From Nemertoderma westbladi (lineage: Eukaryota > Xenacoelomorpha > Nemertodermatida > Nemertodermatidae), in contig JAUCBJ010005512.1 in NCBI GenBank assembly GCA_032718475.1, positions 1 through 64,000 on the forward strand: DNA of 64,000 nt, given 5' to 3'. Below, in pieces: positions 12,755-25,700 of the stretch. Numbering within the stretch: position 1 is the first letter of the stretch; every line of letters starts with the position of its first letter. The position numbers were made by a program, and so were the translations under genes. A model generated the notes under the pieces. It searched no databases. It worked only from the letters and a program-made list of their open reading frames with translations, and had not been told where the DNA came from.

Positions 12755-12896
12755 ATCAAAAGAAAAAGATGTTACGATATGGGTATATTTCGGGCAACAT
12801 CCCTTTATCAACTTGCGACAAAATTATCAAAAGAAAAAGATGTTACGATATGAGTATATTTCGGGCAACAGCCCTTTATCAACTCACGACAAAATG
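12755..12896. repeat. 71-bp tandem duplication
   Basis: Two adjacent copies of a 71-bp unit beginning 'atcaaaagaaaaagatg' (12755 and 12826), with a few mismatches. Confidence 0.75.
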
Positions 12897-13035
12897 CGTT
12901 CTTGTTGGACTTTCGTTCTGAACGTACCGTACATGTCTATTGTCTATTAAGATGGGGACGAAAAGTCCGGGAAGAAAAGTCCGGGCGAAAAGTCAGGGAT
13001 GAATCATATTCCCAAGCCTACCTTTTGTTTGGTTT

Positions 13036-13117
13036 GAACAGTATATTTATGTATAGTATATAGTATACAGTATATACAGTATATTTATGTATAGTATATA
13101 GTATATATACAGTATAT
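13036..13117. repeat. AT-rich tandem repeat (tatagtata type)
   Basis: Two copies of a ~40-bp AT-rich unit built from 'gtatagtatatagtata' and 'cagtatat' words. The flanks (12897-13035 and 13118-13308) have no recognisable gene. Short 'gaaaagtccggg' repeats lie at 12958-12990. Confidence 0.6.
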
Positions 13118-13308
13118 TATGCAAATATCCGTATAATTTCCGTAAATAAACATATTTAATCCGCATAATATAATTTATAGATTTGTTTGGCATTAAGAAG
13201 GTAATAACTAAAGAGTACAATATTAGGGTAGTTTGATTGCGTATGTAATGTACAGTGGACTATGAGTTTATGAATACATTATAGCTACTCAGTATCTATG
13301 TTTATCCA

Positions 13309-13314
13309 TTTATT
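13309..13314 (-). promoter_or_regulatory. Candidate poly(A) signal for the minus-strand gene
   Basis: AATAAA on the minus strand, 48 nt after the stop codon of the two-exon gene ending at 13362. Position and orientation fit, but no transcript evidence is available. Confidence 0.5.
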
Positions 13315-13361
13315 CAATAATTACAACTTCATCACTATTCCACACTTTTGATATCATAACG

Positions 13362-14138
13362 TCACATTCCCTTGGATTTAAACGCGTTGACAATTTGTGG
13401 GAGATACACAACGCCTTTAAACTTCTTTTTCCTCTCTTTGGGTTTTTTACGGAGAGTTTTAAGAAAGCTCCAAGAATACCGGCCCTTATTCCAGGCATTG
13501 TAGGCCGCGTCATCGAGTTTAGTGTCTACCTCGGGAATCTCAAGATGAGCGTAATCCTTCGGCATTGGCGAAATAACGAAGGTGATTGGACAGGACAAAT
13601 CCTGGGGGTCTGGATACGGACCAACTCGCGTGGGTCCCAGACTGTACGGACCGTCCACAGTATGGAGTTGTTGATTGTCAGAAGACATTCGGACTGGTTT
13701 CAACATCGCCAGGGGGATTTTTAAAGAGTCGTTATGGTTTTCTATTAATGGATTGTTTTCCTGTTCATCGATTAGTGATGTTTTCATAAGAACCTGACAT
13801 TTATTTTTCCAGTCTTTCATTAATATCTCTCTGGCTTTGTATACTTCATTTGTATGGGAGTCAGAGGATTCTGTTCGGTTTGATTCTGTACTGTAATTGA
13901 GTCTATTATTGGCCCTTAGACTTTCAATCTGGGTTCGGTATGTAATTGGTTTATTTAGTTTCATTCCATTCACTTGTTTGCCAGCCGGTTCTATGGAACA
14001 AGAATAATCAATAGATTGCTGCATTTCGTAAGACTTGTTTAGATTTGCTATCTTTAGGCCACCATATTGGAAGTCATTATTCATATAAGGCGAATACATC
14101 GGCGAATTGAGCAGGTCATTTTCGTTTAAACTCATTAC
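13362..14138 (-). CDS. Unrecognised protein, exon 2 (C-terminal half)
   Basis: This is the terminal coding exon, about 258 codons ending in TGA at 13362-13364. The acceptor is a clean pyrimidine-rich '...ttgttgcag' and the exon opens in phase 0 with VMSLNENDLL. It joins the upstream exon (15079-15864) without a frame break. The sequence is hydrophilic, with no membrane segment or signal peptide. Visible features are a GPTRVGPYPDPQDLS stretch, a LDDAAYNAWNKGRYSW block and a very basic tail (KTLRKKPKERKKKFKG) that could act in nuclear or nucleic-acid/tubulin binding. I do not recognise the family. Coding is supported by length, the matched splice phase and ordinary codon use; the function is unknown. 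Confidence 0.7.
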   Translation of the reverse strand, partial: VMSLNENDLLNSPMYSPYMNNDFQYGGLKIANLNKSYEMQQSIDYSCSIEPAGKQVNGMKLNKPITYRTQIESLRANNRLNYSTESNRTESSDSHTNEVYKAREILMKDWKNKCQVLMKTSLIDEQENNPLIENHNDSLKIPLAMLKPVRMSSDNQQLHTVDGPYSLGPTRVGPYPDPQDLSCPITFVISPMPKDYAHLEIPEVDTKLDDAAYNAWNKGRYSWSFLKTLRKKPKERKKKFKGVVYLPQIVNAFKSKGM

Positions 14139-15078
14139 CTGCAACAATTACAATAAAAGGTGAAATATTTCAATTATTAATGCTGTAGGGACTATTATTA
14201 TTCAGTTTATCGATATTGATAACAATTTATATTTGTGTTGAATACCACACAGACACAACACCATACAGTTCTGTCATATGGCAGCTAAGTGAACTGCGAG
14301 GGTGAGAGGAAACATGGTGTTCGGCTGTCGCTATTTACATTTCTGGAATGCATGCTAAAGAAACTTGTCTTGATAATACAAATCAATGGCTTACACATGG
14401 GTGATGGTGCGAATTGGTGTTCCGATTTAGAAACTCCCGCAAATGCATCCCCCTAACGGTGTTTGCCGATATTCGTAGGCCTACACTTACGGTGTAGCGC
14501 AAACCACACACAATCAGTATTGTACCACATTCATACCATTAATTCTCCTTTTGGTATTGATATATTTAGTGTTATGCAAAGGAATAATGATAACACACAA
14601 TATGAACACACAGAAGGTGAAGCAAAGTCTCAAATCGAAAGTATTTTGATAAGGGAATAGATATCTGGAAAGGTGATGTTTGCAGGGTGATAATTGAATG
14701 CAGATTTAATAAAGGCGACATTCCTAATTTAAATATTATATTCAATATGACACGCTATATAGTGTTTCTTTACTTCTGGTGACACTTTATAAAATGATAC
14801 TGTGCGCAATATTATATTTTATTCACTATGTAAATATGTAGCTATACAATATTTTTCTGTGTACTACTGTACTGTATGTCAGCTTGATATGTATGAAATT
14901 AAATAAGTATAAACCTCTAGAGCAATGAATTGTCATTAACAAATTCTAGTTAATAAATTTAGTTAATTTAAAATAGTTAATAATAAGATCTTAACTCATA
15001 GTAAATTATTTAAGACGACTTCCAAAGAAGTCCAGTATGTATGTAGGCCTAACAAAATACGAAGCATTTAAGAAATAC
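14139..15078 (-). other. Intron of the minus-strand gene
   Basis: 940-bp phase-0 intron bounded by CAG|gtattt (donor, minus strand, at 15079/15078) and ttgcag|GTA (acceptor, at 14139/14138). AT-rich, with no repeats or nested genes that I can support. Confidence 0.65.
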
Positions 15079-15864
15079 CTGGGTCAACACATTGCGTTTG
15101 GTATTATTTGGGTGATTATATGCACTTTCCTCCCACTCTCTCGCTGTGATTGGCCCAACCTTCCAATGCCACGGTTTCTCTAAGGAAATATCGGTGTTGT
15201 AAACGTTCTCAGCTAGAGATAATGTCCCCGGTCGTACCCGACCGTTACCATAACTACCAGTGGAAACATCTTGAAATCGGACTTTTAATCCCTGTGTCTT
15301 GCGGTGCCAATCAAGTTCCTCTTTAGTTTCCAACCAAGAATTCGCTTCCTGGTATTGGTCAACCATTTTTCTAGGGGAATCACGTGATTGGACGACCAAT
15401 CGCGGCAGACCTTCTCTTATAACGTGTCCCTTATCGGTCAATATCGGTATTGGTCGATAGGGGGCGTCTTTAGGTCTACCTGACGGTTTGTAGATAGGTA
15501 TTACTCTTGTAGGTTGAACTAACTTCCCATAAAGTTGTTCGAAGGCGCTTTCCTTGACTGCTTGCGGTTTATTTATAATATGGGAAGGGGAAATATTAGA
15601 TGGCTGTGGTTTATTTACTATAGGTGTGCTAGTAACGATCCCTGAGTTAAAATTAAATAGTTTGTTCATGGCTCGTCTAGGTGAGTCCAGCATTGATTGA
15701 CGATGTGTCTGCTGGTCTGCTGCCGCTGCGGGTTTGTGATGTATAAAGTTTGTCGATTTCTTACCATTTTGTGTGATGGGCTGACCTGTACCTGCCACTA
15801 CTGGCAGAGCGCCGTTAATTTTATCCTGTGATGGAAGTGAGTTCTTAATCTTGGCGGCAGCCAT
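15079..15864 (-). CDS. Unrecognised protein, exon 1 (N-terminal half)
   Basis: First coding exon, 262 codons, starting at ATG (15862-15864) with MAAAKIKNSLPSQ and ending ...KRNVLTQ at donor CAG|gtattt in phase 0. The N-terminal ~100 residues are low-complexity and polar. The later part is richer in aromatics and charge, including KDAPYRPIPILTDKGHVI, a WLETKEELDWHRKTQG stretch and a conserved-looking PWHWKVGPITAREWE block near residue 240. There is no signal peptide or transmembrane helix, so the product is probably intracellular. With exon 2 it makes about 520 residues. The proline/tryptophan blocks recall small axonemal-associated proteins, but this is only an impression; I cannot name a homologue. 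Confidence 0.7.
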
Positions 15865-16706
15865 CTCATCAGTGAAATAATTTGATACTTTGAAACAGTG
15901 AAAACAGCAGTCACAATAAAAATCACAGAATCGTTACACAGTGCTATAAAATGATTAATGAATCGTAGGCAAGCTACAGTACTTTATATTATTATAATGT
16001 GTAAGTGTTATTTCGGATAATTTAATTTTTATAAAGGTTCAACAAGGAATTACTGTATTGTGTTATAATCAATTGTTATCCTGGCACTGTTGAATTCATT
16101 ATAGGTTTATGTAATGTTTTATGTTCTCGGATTAATTCCATTACACCTTAGTATTGTGACTTGCGAGTGGTGAAGGTTAGCAATGATACCGTGACACTGT
16201 TATCCTGTACAGGATATACCGCGTAATATTGTTTATGCATGAATAGGTTTATTGTAAAATTTTCTAAAAACCACTTGATAATAGTATCAATTGTCAAAGC
16301 GCACACAGTTAATCACAGATTTAGGTAGATCACAAAAGATGGATTAAAGTTTTTGTCTTGATATAATTTCTACAAATTTAACACAGTTACTATTAACCAA
16401 ATACATTGCCGAGGGGTCGGTCAATGACTCTCCTTTTCTCAACATCCAATAATATTGCCCGTTTTATAAATGCTTTCAGTTGTTATGGGGCTGTTCTGTT
16501 TGATAAGTTCCTGCATTCTTTCCTTATTACAGTTAGTCACTGCAAACAATCACTCATTAGGTAAGTACCGGCATACCGCTAATATTTAAATGTAAGTAAA
16601 TATATGTCTTGATTGTTGCTGTATGTGAGCACTTGTAATTGCTTCAATTTTATCCTGTATGTACTTTTCCTGGCTGATGTTGTAGGCCAATTTAAGATCG
16701 TTCTTA
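15865..16706. other. Upstream region of the minus-strand gene
   Basis: AT-rich sequence with no recognisable gene, repeat or RNA. It presumably holds the 5' UTR and promoter of the gene starting at 15864; no clear core-promoter motif stood out. Confidence 0.4.
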
Positions 16707-16711
16707 GCTTT

Positions 16712-17907
16712 TGTTCGCGCTTTCAGACCTTTAGCAGTTTAACCTGCCAAATTTGGATGTCTTCTAGATAATAAATCGACTTTAGCCTATGACGAGTATT
16801 TGATACACTACATTAGCCGAAGCCAGTCTATGCGCGACCATTCACCCGCTGGATATACCCGGGAGACTGGATTCGGAAGCCTAACCTTATTGCGGTGTAG
16901 GCCTACTGTATTATTCGACTGATCGTAATATATATTCTCTGACAAATATTATTCACTTTCGGGAAATATTAACAGTTCCTTTAGGACGTGGCGCTCTAAA
17001 TATGTAAACAGAGTTATGACTTACACTAGACACAACGGGATGGCTATGGATTCACGTATATAGCGCATTCTTTAGGAGATGCTTTGTTATCAGTCACAAT
17101 CATGTACACTGTCGCACAATGCTGCACACCGATCTGCAGACCTAAACTTATTTTAGTCACATATAAAGAGAACAACAACCGACTCATGTAGTGCCTATGA
17201 AATAGCATTAGATTCACTCCAAAACCACTTTAATGTAAGTCGCAATTGTTATATGTAACCGGTCTCTCTAACCTTCAGTATATCAAGAAGATTGGGGTTT
17301 CTGATTATTGATCGATATTATCCAAATATAATAATATTCCATCAACCGATATAATTAATGACCGACAGTAAATAGCAGTAAAAATGCGGTGTTTGTGGTT
17401 GACAATATGATTAGGTGAGTAGGATGGGTAGGCATGAATTGGTATGATATGTGGTTTGATAACAGATATACGTTTCGATGATCAAGCCTACTAATGTTGG
17501 GCTAAAGCCTGAAAACACAGAGGTTCCAAAGCCGGTCTTCTGGCTGTGGACAAAATACACATACTGACTCAACTGCACGAGTTTCTGTATACAATCTCCA
17601 ACACAGAGTCAAAAAACGCTCTGATTGGTCGACCGAACAAAGAAAGAACAGAGAACAAAGGAAAAGCTCCACGTGTACAGATCAGCTGTTAGCCGTCGTC
17701 ATAGTAACTACACGGTGTCAAGAGGATTTAGCGTATTGCGCCATAATATTGCTAGTTATGTCCGCTAAAGTACACATACAGACGAAATGGCTTTTTATGT
17801 CCACTAAAACACCAGTACAGTAATGAAACGGCTTTTTATGCCCGTTAAACCAACTACAGAGTACTTTGCGGGGAAAATAACCAGCCAATTCCGCAAAAGC
17901 TTTTACA
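16712..17907 (-). mobile_element. Solo BEL/Pao LTR
   Basis: Minus-strand LTR of 1196 bp related to the LTRs at 33934-35101, 45579-46746 and 52041-53250. It begins TGTAAAAGCTTTTGCG and ends GCGCGAACA when read on its own strand, giving TG...CA termini. It is flanked by perfect 5-bp target duplications GCTTT (16707-16711 and 17908-17912). No internal BEL sequence is adjacent, so it is a solo LTR formed by LTR-LTR recombination after insertion. Internal blocks match the others, for example the stretch around 16815-16870 with its CCCGGG word. Confidence 0.9.
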
Positions 17908-17948
17908 GCTTTCTCAACCTTGTTAATGTTTTCGGTTGCTGTATATGA

Positions 17949-19668
17949 GGTATCTGGTCGGAAAAGTTGTGCAAAGGGGTGCCTCAAAGCCGATAGTCCT
18001 GAAGAACGTGTTGGGAAGTGGAAAAATCACTTCAGCAACTTGCTTGGGCATCCACCAAACATCGAGGTCAGCCCTACAAGGAAAATATATGACAAGACAC
18101 TACCTATAGAAACAGGGGACTTCACACCTGCCGAACTCCAAAGAAGCATTAAAAGCATGTCCAATAATAAAGCAAGTGGATTAGATGAAATCCCAGCGGA
18201 GGTATGGAAAACCGGAGTGCCATTATTCAGATATTATTATTCAGATGTTATTATTACAGACCATTATTGAATGTTTGCAACCGGATGTTAAAAGGGGAAA
18301 AGCCACCACCAATTTGTACTAAAGGTCTACTAAAGCCTCTCCCCCAAGAAAGGAGACCTCGGCATACCAACAAACTATCGTGGGATCTGTCTGCTTGTGG
18401 TAGCTGCCAAAATATACAATAAAATGATTCTATATAGGATTAGGCCTCACATAGAGAAACTACTGCGTAAGAGCCATAACGGATTTCGACCAAGTAGATC
18501 AACAATAGCTCAGATACTTGCACTACGAAGACTGATTGAAGGAATTAAGTCAAAAATTCTCCCCGCAGTCATGACTTTTGTGGACTTCAAAAAGGTATTC
18601 GACTCCATCCATAGAGGTAAAATGCTTGAAATCCTAAGAGCTTATGGAATACCAGAAGTAATTGTTGCTGGCATTGGATTGTTATATTGTGACACAGAAG
18701 CGCAGGTACTCTCACCAGATGGTGAATCTGATATTTTCTCAATCCTGGCTGGCGTACTGCAAGGTGACACATTAGCACCATTACTATTTGAAATTGTGCT
18801 GGATTACGCAATGAGGACGGCCACAAAGGGTGAAGAAGATCTGGGATTCACACTTCAAGAACGTAGAAGTAGTAGATATCTGGCAACTACAGTCACAGAC
18901 ACCGACTTTGCGGATGACATGGCCCTGCTCTCTAATACGCTAGCAGATGCACAGCTTCTACTAAATAAAGTGGAGAGGGCTGCTATGGAGGTTGGATTGC
19001 ATATAAATGCTACCGAGACCGAATTCATGACATTTAATGTGGATGGAAACTTGACAATCATTGATAATAATGAACTAAGGAAGGTCGATGACTTCCAGTA
19101 CCTTGGATCATGGATAGAGAGTAGCAAAAAGGACATAGAAGTTAGGAAAGCAAAGGCTTGGGCAGCTCTATCAAAAATGGATACCATCTGGAAATCAGAT
19201 CTCTCCAGGCACCTGAAGACTAAGAACTTTCGAGCCACAGTGGAAAGTGTATTTTTATATGGGGATGAGACCTGGACACTGACTAAAAAATCACTTGAAC
19301 AACGAATTGATGGTTGCTACACAAGACTACTAAGGGCAGCCCTAAACATCAGCTGGAGACAACACATTACAAACGCCGAGCTTTATGGTACAATACCACC
19401 TGTATCAACCACCCTCCGTGAACGCAGATTAAGATTCAGTGGGCACTGCTGGCGAAGTAAAGACGAGGTCATACCATATCTACTTCTCTGGCAACCAACT
19501 CATTGAAAGCGTAGTCGTGGACGACCGGCCATAATATATATAGATCAACTTGAAAGGGATACTGAACTTGGTAGACACGAAATTGCGACAACTATGGAGA
19601 ATCGGGAAGCCTGGAAGGATCTCATTTCCACTGTCTGAGTTCGGTCGACCTAGTAGTAGTAGTAGTAC
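17949..19668 (+). pseudogene. RTE-like LINE, 5'-truncated reverse transcriptase
   Basis: Non-LTR retrotransposon reverse transcriptase without its endonuclease N-terminus. It opens with a SPEERVGKW...HFSNLLG linker, then SGLDEIPAEVW, GDLGIPTNYRGICLL, NGFRPSRST, FVDFKKVFDS, GVLQGDTLAPLLFE, the catalytic FADDMALL, FQYLGSWI and the C-terminal RRLRFSGHCWR signature. It is inactive. There is an insertion and stop near 18230-18270, a frameshift in the C-run near 18340, and an in-frame TGA at 19504-19506. After that TGA the frame continues through RSRGRPAIIYIDQLERDT to 19639. The 3' end is a short (TAG)n tract (19651-19666), typical for this type of LINE. Confidence 0.88.
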
Positions 19669-19758
19669 TGTAGGCCTACCGCATACCGGTGTGCTTGTTT
19701 CTATTGAATCCCCCTGAAAAAAGACTCCCTTGAATGGAGATTCATTCCAACTTACTGT

Positions 19759-22700
19759 ATGTTGAATACAACCTAGGTTAAAAGATGTCTCTGGGTTTAA
19801 ATGAATCCCTTGATTAACACGATTCAATACAACCTAGGTTAAAAGATGTCTCTGGGTTTAAATGAATCCCTTGATTAACACGATTCAATACAACCTAGGT
19901 TAAAAGATGTCTCTGGGTTTAAATGAATGCCTTGATCAACACGATTCATTACAACCTAGGTTAAAAGATGTCTCTGGGTTTAAATGAATCCCTTGATCAA
20001 CACGATTCAATACAACGTAGGTTAAAAGATGTCTCTGGGTTTAAATTAATCGCTTGATTAACACGATTCAATACAACGTAGGTTAATAGATGTCTCTGGG
20101 TTTAAATGAATCCCTTGATTAACACGATTCAATACAACCTAGGTTAAAAGATGTCTCTGGGTTTAAATGAATCCCTTGATTAACACGATTCAATACAACC
20201 TAGGTTAAAAGATGTCTCTGGGTTTAAATTAATCGCTTGATTAACACGATTCAATACAACGTAGGTTAATAGATGTCTCTGGGTTTAAATGAATCCCTTG
20301 ATCAACACGATTCAATACAACCTAGGTTAAAAGATGTCTCTGGGTTTAAATGAATCCCTTGATCAATACGATTCAATACAACGTAGGTTAATAGATGTCT
20401 CTGGGTTTAAATGAATCCCTTGATCAACACGATTCAATACAACCTAGGTTAAAAGATGTCTCTGGGTTTAAATGAATCCCTTGATCAACACGATTCAATA
20501 CAACCTAGGTTAAAAGATGTCTCTGGGTTTAAATGAATCCCTTGATCAACACGATTCAATACAACCTAGGTTAAAAGATGTCTCTGGGTTTAAATGAATG
20601 CCTTGATCAACACGATTCAATACAACGTAGGTTAAAAGATGTCTCTGGGTTTAAATGAATGCCTTGATCAACACGATTCAATACAACCTAGGTTAAAAGA
20701 TGTCTCTGGGTTTAAATGAATGCCTTGATTAACACGATTCAATACAACCTAGGTTAAAAGATGTCTCTGGGTTTAAATGAATCCCTTGATTAACACGATT
20801 CAATACAACCTAGGTTAAAAGATGTCTCTGGGTTTAAATGAATCCCTTGATCAATACGATTCAATACAACGTAGGTTAATAGATGTCTCTGGGTTTAAAT
20901 GAATCCCTTGATCAACACGATTCAATACAACCTAGGTTAAAAGATGTCTCTGGGTTTAAATGAATCCCTTGATTAACACGATTCAATACAACCTAGGTTA
21001 ATAGATGTCTCTGGGTTTAAATGAATCCCTTGATTAACACGATTCAATACAACCTAGGTTAAAAGATGTCTCTGGGTTTAAATGAATCCCTTGATCAACA
21101 CGATTCAATACAACCTAGGTTAAAAGATGTCTCTGGGTTTAAATGAATCCCTTGATTAACACGATTCAATACAACCTAGGTTAAAAGATGTCTCTGGGTT
21201 TAAATGAATGCCTTGATCAACACGATTCATTACAACCTAGGTTAAAAGATGTCTCTGGGTTTAAATGAATCCCTTGATCAACACGATTCAATACAACCTA
21301 GGTTAAAAGATGTCTCTGGGTTTAAATTAATCCCTTGATTAATACGATTCAATACAACGTAGGTTAAAAGATGTCTCTGGGTTTAAATGAATCCCTTGAT
21401 TAATACGATTCAATACAACGTAGGTTAAAAGATGTCTCTGGGTTTAAATGAATCCCTTGATCAACACGATTCAATACAACGTAGGTTAAAAGATGTCTCT
21501 GGGTTTAAATGAATCCCTTGATTAATACGATTCAATACAACGTAGGTTAAAAGATGTCTCTGGGTTTAAATGAATCCCTTGATTAACACGATTCAATACA
21601 ACCTAGGTTAAAAGATGTCTCTGGGTTTAAACGAATCCCTTGATCAACACGATTCAATACAACCTAGGTTAAAAGATGTCTCTGGGTTTAAATGAATGCC
21701 TTGATCAACACGATTCATTACAACCTAGGTTAAAAGATGTCTCTGGGTTTAAATGAATCCCTTGATCAACACGATTCAATACAACCTAGGTTAAAAGATG
21801 TCTCTGGGTTTAAATGAATCCCTTGATTAACACGATTCAATACAACCTAGGTTAAAAGATGTCTCTGGGTTTAAACGAATCCCTTGATCAACACGATTCA
21901 ATACAACCTAGGTTAAAAGATGTCTCTGGGTTTAAATTAATCCCTTGATTAACACGATTCAATACAACGTAGGTTAAAAGATGTCTCTGGGTTTAAATGA
22001 ATCCCTTGATCAACACGATTCAATACAACCTAGGTTAAAAGATGTCTCTGGGTTTAAATGAATCCCTTGATCAACACGATTCAATACAACCTAGGTTAAA
22101 AGATGTCTCTGGGTTTAAATGAATCCCTTGATCAACACGATTCAATACAACCTAGGTTAAAAGATGTCTCTGGGTTTAAATGAATCCCTTGATTAACACG
22201 ATTCAATACAACCTAGGTTAAAAGATGTCTCTGGGTTTAAATGAATCCCTTGATTAACACGATTCAATACAACCTAGGTTAAAAGATGTCTCTGGGTTTA
22301 AATGAATCCCTTGATCAACACGATTCAATACAACCTAGGTTAAAAGATGTCTCTGGGTTTAAATGAATCCCTTGATTAACACGATTCAATACAACCTAGG
22401 TTAAAAGATGTCTCTGGGTTTAAATGAATCCCTTGATTAACACGATTCAATACAACCTAGGTTAAAAGATGTCTCTGGGTTTAAATGAATCCCTTGATTA
22501 ATACGATTCAATACAACGTAGGTTAAAATATGTCTCTGGGTTTAAATGAATCCCTTGATCAACACGATTCAATACAACCTAGGTTAAAAGATGTCTCTGG
22601 GTTTAAATGAATCCCTTGATTAACACGATTCAATACAACCTAGGTTAAAAGATGTCTCTGGGTTTAAATGAATCCCTTGATTAACACGATTCAATACAAC

Positions 22701-25700
22701 CTAGGTTAAAAGATGTCTCTGGGTTTAAATGAATCCCTTGATTAATACGATTCAATACAACGTAGGTTAAAATATGTCTCTGGGTTTAAATGAATCCCTT
22801 GATCAACACGATTCAATACAACCTAGGTTAAAAGATGTCTCTGGGTTTAAATGAATCCCTTGATTAACACGATTCAATACAACCTAGGTTAAAAGATGTC
22901 TCTGGGTTTAAATGAATGCCTTGATCAACACGATTCATTACAACCTAGGTTAAAAGATGTCTCTGGGTTTAAATGAATCCCTTGATCAACACGATTCAAT
23001 ACAACCTAGGTTAAAAGATGTCTCTGGGTTTAAATGAATGCCTTGATCAACACGATTCAATACAACCTAGGTTAAAAGATGTCTCTGGGTTTAAATGAAT
23101 CCCTTGATCAACACGATTCAATACAACCTAGGTTAAAAGATGTCTCTGGGTTTAAATGAATCCCTTGATCAACACGATTCAATACAACGTAGGTTAAAAG
23201 ATGTCTCTGGGTTTAAATGAATCCCTTGATTAACACGATTCAATACAACCTAGGTTAAAAGATGTCTCTGGGTTTAAATGAATCCCTTGATCAACACGAT
23301 TCAATACAACCTAGGTTAAAAGATGTCTCTGGGTTTAAATGAATCCCTTGATCAACACGATTCAATACAACGTAGGTTAAAAGATGTCTCTGGGTTTAAA
23401 TGAATCCCTTGATTAACACGATTCAATTCAACCTAGGTTAAAAGATGTCTCTGGGTTTAAATGAATGCCTTGATCAACACGATTCAATACAACCTAGGTT
23501 AAAAGATGTCTCTGGGTTTAAATGAATCCCTTGATCAACACGATTCAATACAACCTAGGTTAAAAGATGTCTCTGGGTCTAAATTAATCCCTTGATCAAC
23601 ACGATTCAATACAACCTAGGTTAAAAGATGTCTCTGGGTTTAAATTAATCCCTTGATTAATACGATTCAATACAACGTAGGTTAAAAGATGTCTCTGGGT
23701 TTAAATTAATCCCTTGATTAACACGATTCAATACAACGCAGGTTAAAAGATGTCTCTGGGTTTAAATTAATCGCTTGATTAACACGATTCAATACAACGC
23801 AGGTTAAAAGATGTCTCTGGGTTTAAATTAATCGCTTGATTAACACGATTCAATACAACCTAGGTTAAAAGATGTCTCTGGGTTTAAATGAATCCCCTGA
23901 TTAACACGATTCAATACAACCTAGGTTAAAATATGTTTCTGGGTTTAAATGTATCCCTTGATCAACACGATTCAATACAACGTAGGTTAATAGATGTCTC
24001 TGGGTTTAAATTAATCCCTTGATTAACACGATTCAATACAACCTAGGTTAAAAGATGTCTCTGGGTTTAAATGAATGCCTTGATTAACACGATTCAATAC
24101 AACCTAGGTTAAAAGATGTCTCTGGGTCTAAATGAATCCCTTGATCAACACGATTCAATACAACCTAGGTTAAAAGATGTCTCTGGGTTTAAATTAATCC
24201 CTTGATCAACACGATTCAATACAACCTAGGTTAAAAGATGTCTCTGGGTTTAAATGAATCCCTTGATTAACACGATTCAATACAACGTAGGTTAAAAGAT
24301 GTCTCTGGGTTTAAATGAATCCCTTGATTAACACGATTCAATACAACCTAGGTTAAAATATGTCTCTGGGTTTAAATGAATCCCTTGATTAACACGATTC
24401 AATACAACCTAGGTTAAAAGATGTCTCTGGGTTTAAATTAATCCCTTGATTAACACGATTCAATACAACCTAGGTTAAAAGATGTCTCTGGGTTTAAATG
24501 AATGCCTTGATTAACACGATTCAATACAACCTAGGTTAAAAGATGTCTCTGGGTTTAAATGAATCCCTTGATCAACACGATTCAATACAACCTAGGTTAA
24601 AAGATGTCTCTGGGTTTAAATGAATCCCTTGATCAACACGATTCAATACAACGTAGGTTAAAAGATGTCTCTGGGTTTAAATGAATCCCTTGATTAACAC
24701 GATTCAATTCAACCTAGGTTAAAAGATGTCTCTGGGTTTAAATGAATGCCTTGATCAACACGATTCAATACAACCTAGGTTAAAAGATGTCTCTGGGTTT
24801 AAATGAATCCCTTGATCAACACGATTCAATACAACCTAGGTTAAAAGATGTCTCTGGGTCTAAATTAATCCCTTGATCAACACGATTCAATACAACCTAG
24901 GTTAAAAGATGTCTCTGGGTTTAAATTAATCCCTTGATTAATACGATTCAATACAACGTAGGTTAAAAGATGTCTCTGGGTTTAAATTAATCCCTTGATT
25001 AACACGATTCAATACAACGCAGGTTAAAATATGTCTCTGGGTTTAAATTAATCGCTTGATTAACACGATTCAATACAACGCAGGTTAAAAGATGTCTCTG
25101 GGTTTAAATTAATCGCTTGATTAACACGATTCAATACAACCTAGGTTAAAAGATGTCTCTGGGTTTAAATGAATCCCCTGATTAACACGATTCAATACAA
25201 CCTAGGTTAAAATATGTTTCTGGGTTTAAATGTATCCCTTGATCAACACGATTCAATACAACGTAGGTTAATAGATGTCTCTGGGTTTAAATTAATCCCT
25301 TGATTAACACGATTCAATACAACCTAGGTTAAAAGATGTCTCTGGGTTTAAATGAATGCCTTGATTAACACGATTCAATACAACCTAGGTTAAAAGATGT
25401 CTCTGGGTCTAAATGAATCCCTTGATCAACACGATTCAATACAACCTAGGTTAAAAGATGTCTCTGGGTTTAAATTAATCCCTTGATCAACACGATTCAA
25501 TACAACCTAGGTTAAAAGATGTCTCTGGGTTTAAATGAATCCCTTGATTAACACGATTCAATACAACGTAGGTTAAAAGATGTCTCTGGGTTTAAATGAA
25601 TCCCTTGATTAACACGATTCAATACAACGTAGGTTAATAGATGTCTCTGGGTTTAAATTAATCCCTTGATTAACACGATTCAATACAACCTAGGTTAAAA

